5,603 bases of DNA from a bacterium (GTDB lineage: Bacteria > Latescibacterota > UBA2968): assembly GCA_027296045.1 (NCBI GenBank), contig JAPUJS010000377.1, positions 1 to 5,603 on the forward strand. The letters run 5' to 3'. This document shows, one piece after another, positions 5,395 to 5,603 of this stretch. Within the stretch, counting starts at the first letter, position 1. Each line of letters opens with the position of its first letter. The translations under genes and the position numbers were made by a program. Under the pieces are notes generated by a model, which was not told where the DNA came from, searched no databases, and was given only the letters and a program-made list of their open reading frames with translations.

Positions 5395-5603
5395 TTATGC
5401 GATATCCTTTGCCTCACGTTTTGTAAGACAAAACAACCTTTTGCTCGCTGCTTTCCAAATCGCACACCTCACTCCAAAAGCAATCCCAAACAACCCATGT
5501 CCTGCCGCAATATCCAGCACCTTCAAAGGCGTTTGCGCGTCCGGATCCATCCATTTTGCAAGCGAAACCGCCGGACCCCGCATCACAGGCACCATCCCGA
5601 GAG
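5395..5603 (-). pseudogene. SAM-dependent methyltransferase (O-methyltransferase type), truncated after motif I
   Basis: The frame enters from beyond the window and ends at TAA 5395-5397. It reads (LG)MVPVMRGPAVSLAKWMDP, then KVLDIAAGHGLFGIAF, which is SAM-binding motif I of class I methyltransferases preceded by the helix seen in dimerising O-methyltransferases. After GIAFG the next ~26 residues (VRCAIWKAASKRLFC, TKREAKDIA) bear no likeness to the family, and the frame stops where about 150 more residues with motifs II-VI would be expected. The other two frames of this stretch do not restore the family either, so a simple frameshift is not the explanation; a deletion or recombination junction is more likely. 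The protein cannot be an active methyltransferase as read. The stop is 22 bases before the sulfatase ATG. The N-terminal part lies outside the window, so the label pseudogene is an inference. Confidence 0.65.
5418..5434. promoter_or_regulatory. Operator-like palindrome upstream of the sulfatase operon
   Basis: GTTTTGT-AAG-ACAAAAC is a perfect 7-bp inverted repeat with a 3-base centre, 46 bases upstream of the sulfatase ATG, inside the non-homologous tail of the methyltransferase frame. Size and symmetry fit a dimeric repressor site, and the position fits control of the sulfatase operon. It is not followed by a T-run on either strand, so it is a poor terminator. No regulator is encoded in the window to pair it with, apart from the unlinked HTH-like protein at 1768-2115. 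Confidence 0.4.

Noticed and set aside
2299..5603. Idea that the short reading frame at 2299 is the missing C-terminus of the methyltransferase broken at 5460
   Set aside because: The sequences do not fit: about 150 methyltransferase residues with motifs II-VI would still be missing, and the 55-67 residue fragment lacks the usual methyltransferase ending.

Overview
The window is a moderately GC-rich bacterial segment with a few AT-rich intergenic stretches. It holds the 3' part of an outer-membrane patatin/Omp85 fusion protein, a small putative DNA-binding protein with a strong terminator, a three-gene minus-strand operon (sulfatase, DUF2809 membrane protein, aldo/keto reductase), and a methyltransferase reading frame that enters from the right edge and stops abruptly. 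The patatin-POTRA-barrel protein shows the organism has an outer membrane, so it is Gram-negative. The Cys-type sulfatase beside an aldo/keto reductase suggests a heterotrophic, possibly marine or host-associated lineage of the PVC/FCB or Latescibacteria/Poribacteria kind. That placement is only an impression; nothing here fixes the taxon.

Layout. 1-1539 (+): C-terminal part of a PlpD-like patatin phospholipase with POTRA and beta-barrel domains. 1540-1767: AT-rich convergent intergenic region with weak inverted repeats and one clear rho-independent terminator that serves the minus strand. 1768-2115 (-): 115-residue basic protein with a helix-turn-helix-like segment; its start is set by a good Shine-Dalgarno. 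2116-2633: a 518-base region with no confident gene. It holds an imperfect inverted repeat around the small gene's upstream region, a tryptophan-rich short reading frame (2299-2466) that looks like a gene end or a micro-protein, a 9-bp inverted repeat, and a 13-base direct repeat with 40-base period. 2634-5372 (-): sulfatase, DUF2809 protein and aldo/keto reductase, read in that order with overlapping ends. 5395-5603 (-): part of a SAM-dependent methyltransferase that ends just after motif I.

How the genes may work together. The overlaps (16 and 35 bases) imply that the sulfatase, membrane protein and reductase are co-transcribed and translationally coupled. The sulfatase would remove sulfate from an organic sulfate ester, and the reductase could reduce a carbonyl or sugar product; no substrate can be named from sequence. 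I found no convincing new defence, mobile or RNA system. The most notable features are the abrupt methyltransferase truncation with an operator-like palindrome next to the sulfatase start, and the repeat-bearing gap at 2299-2633 with its gene-like short reading frame.
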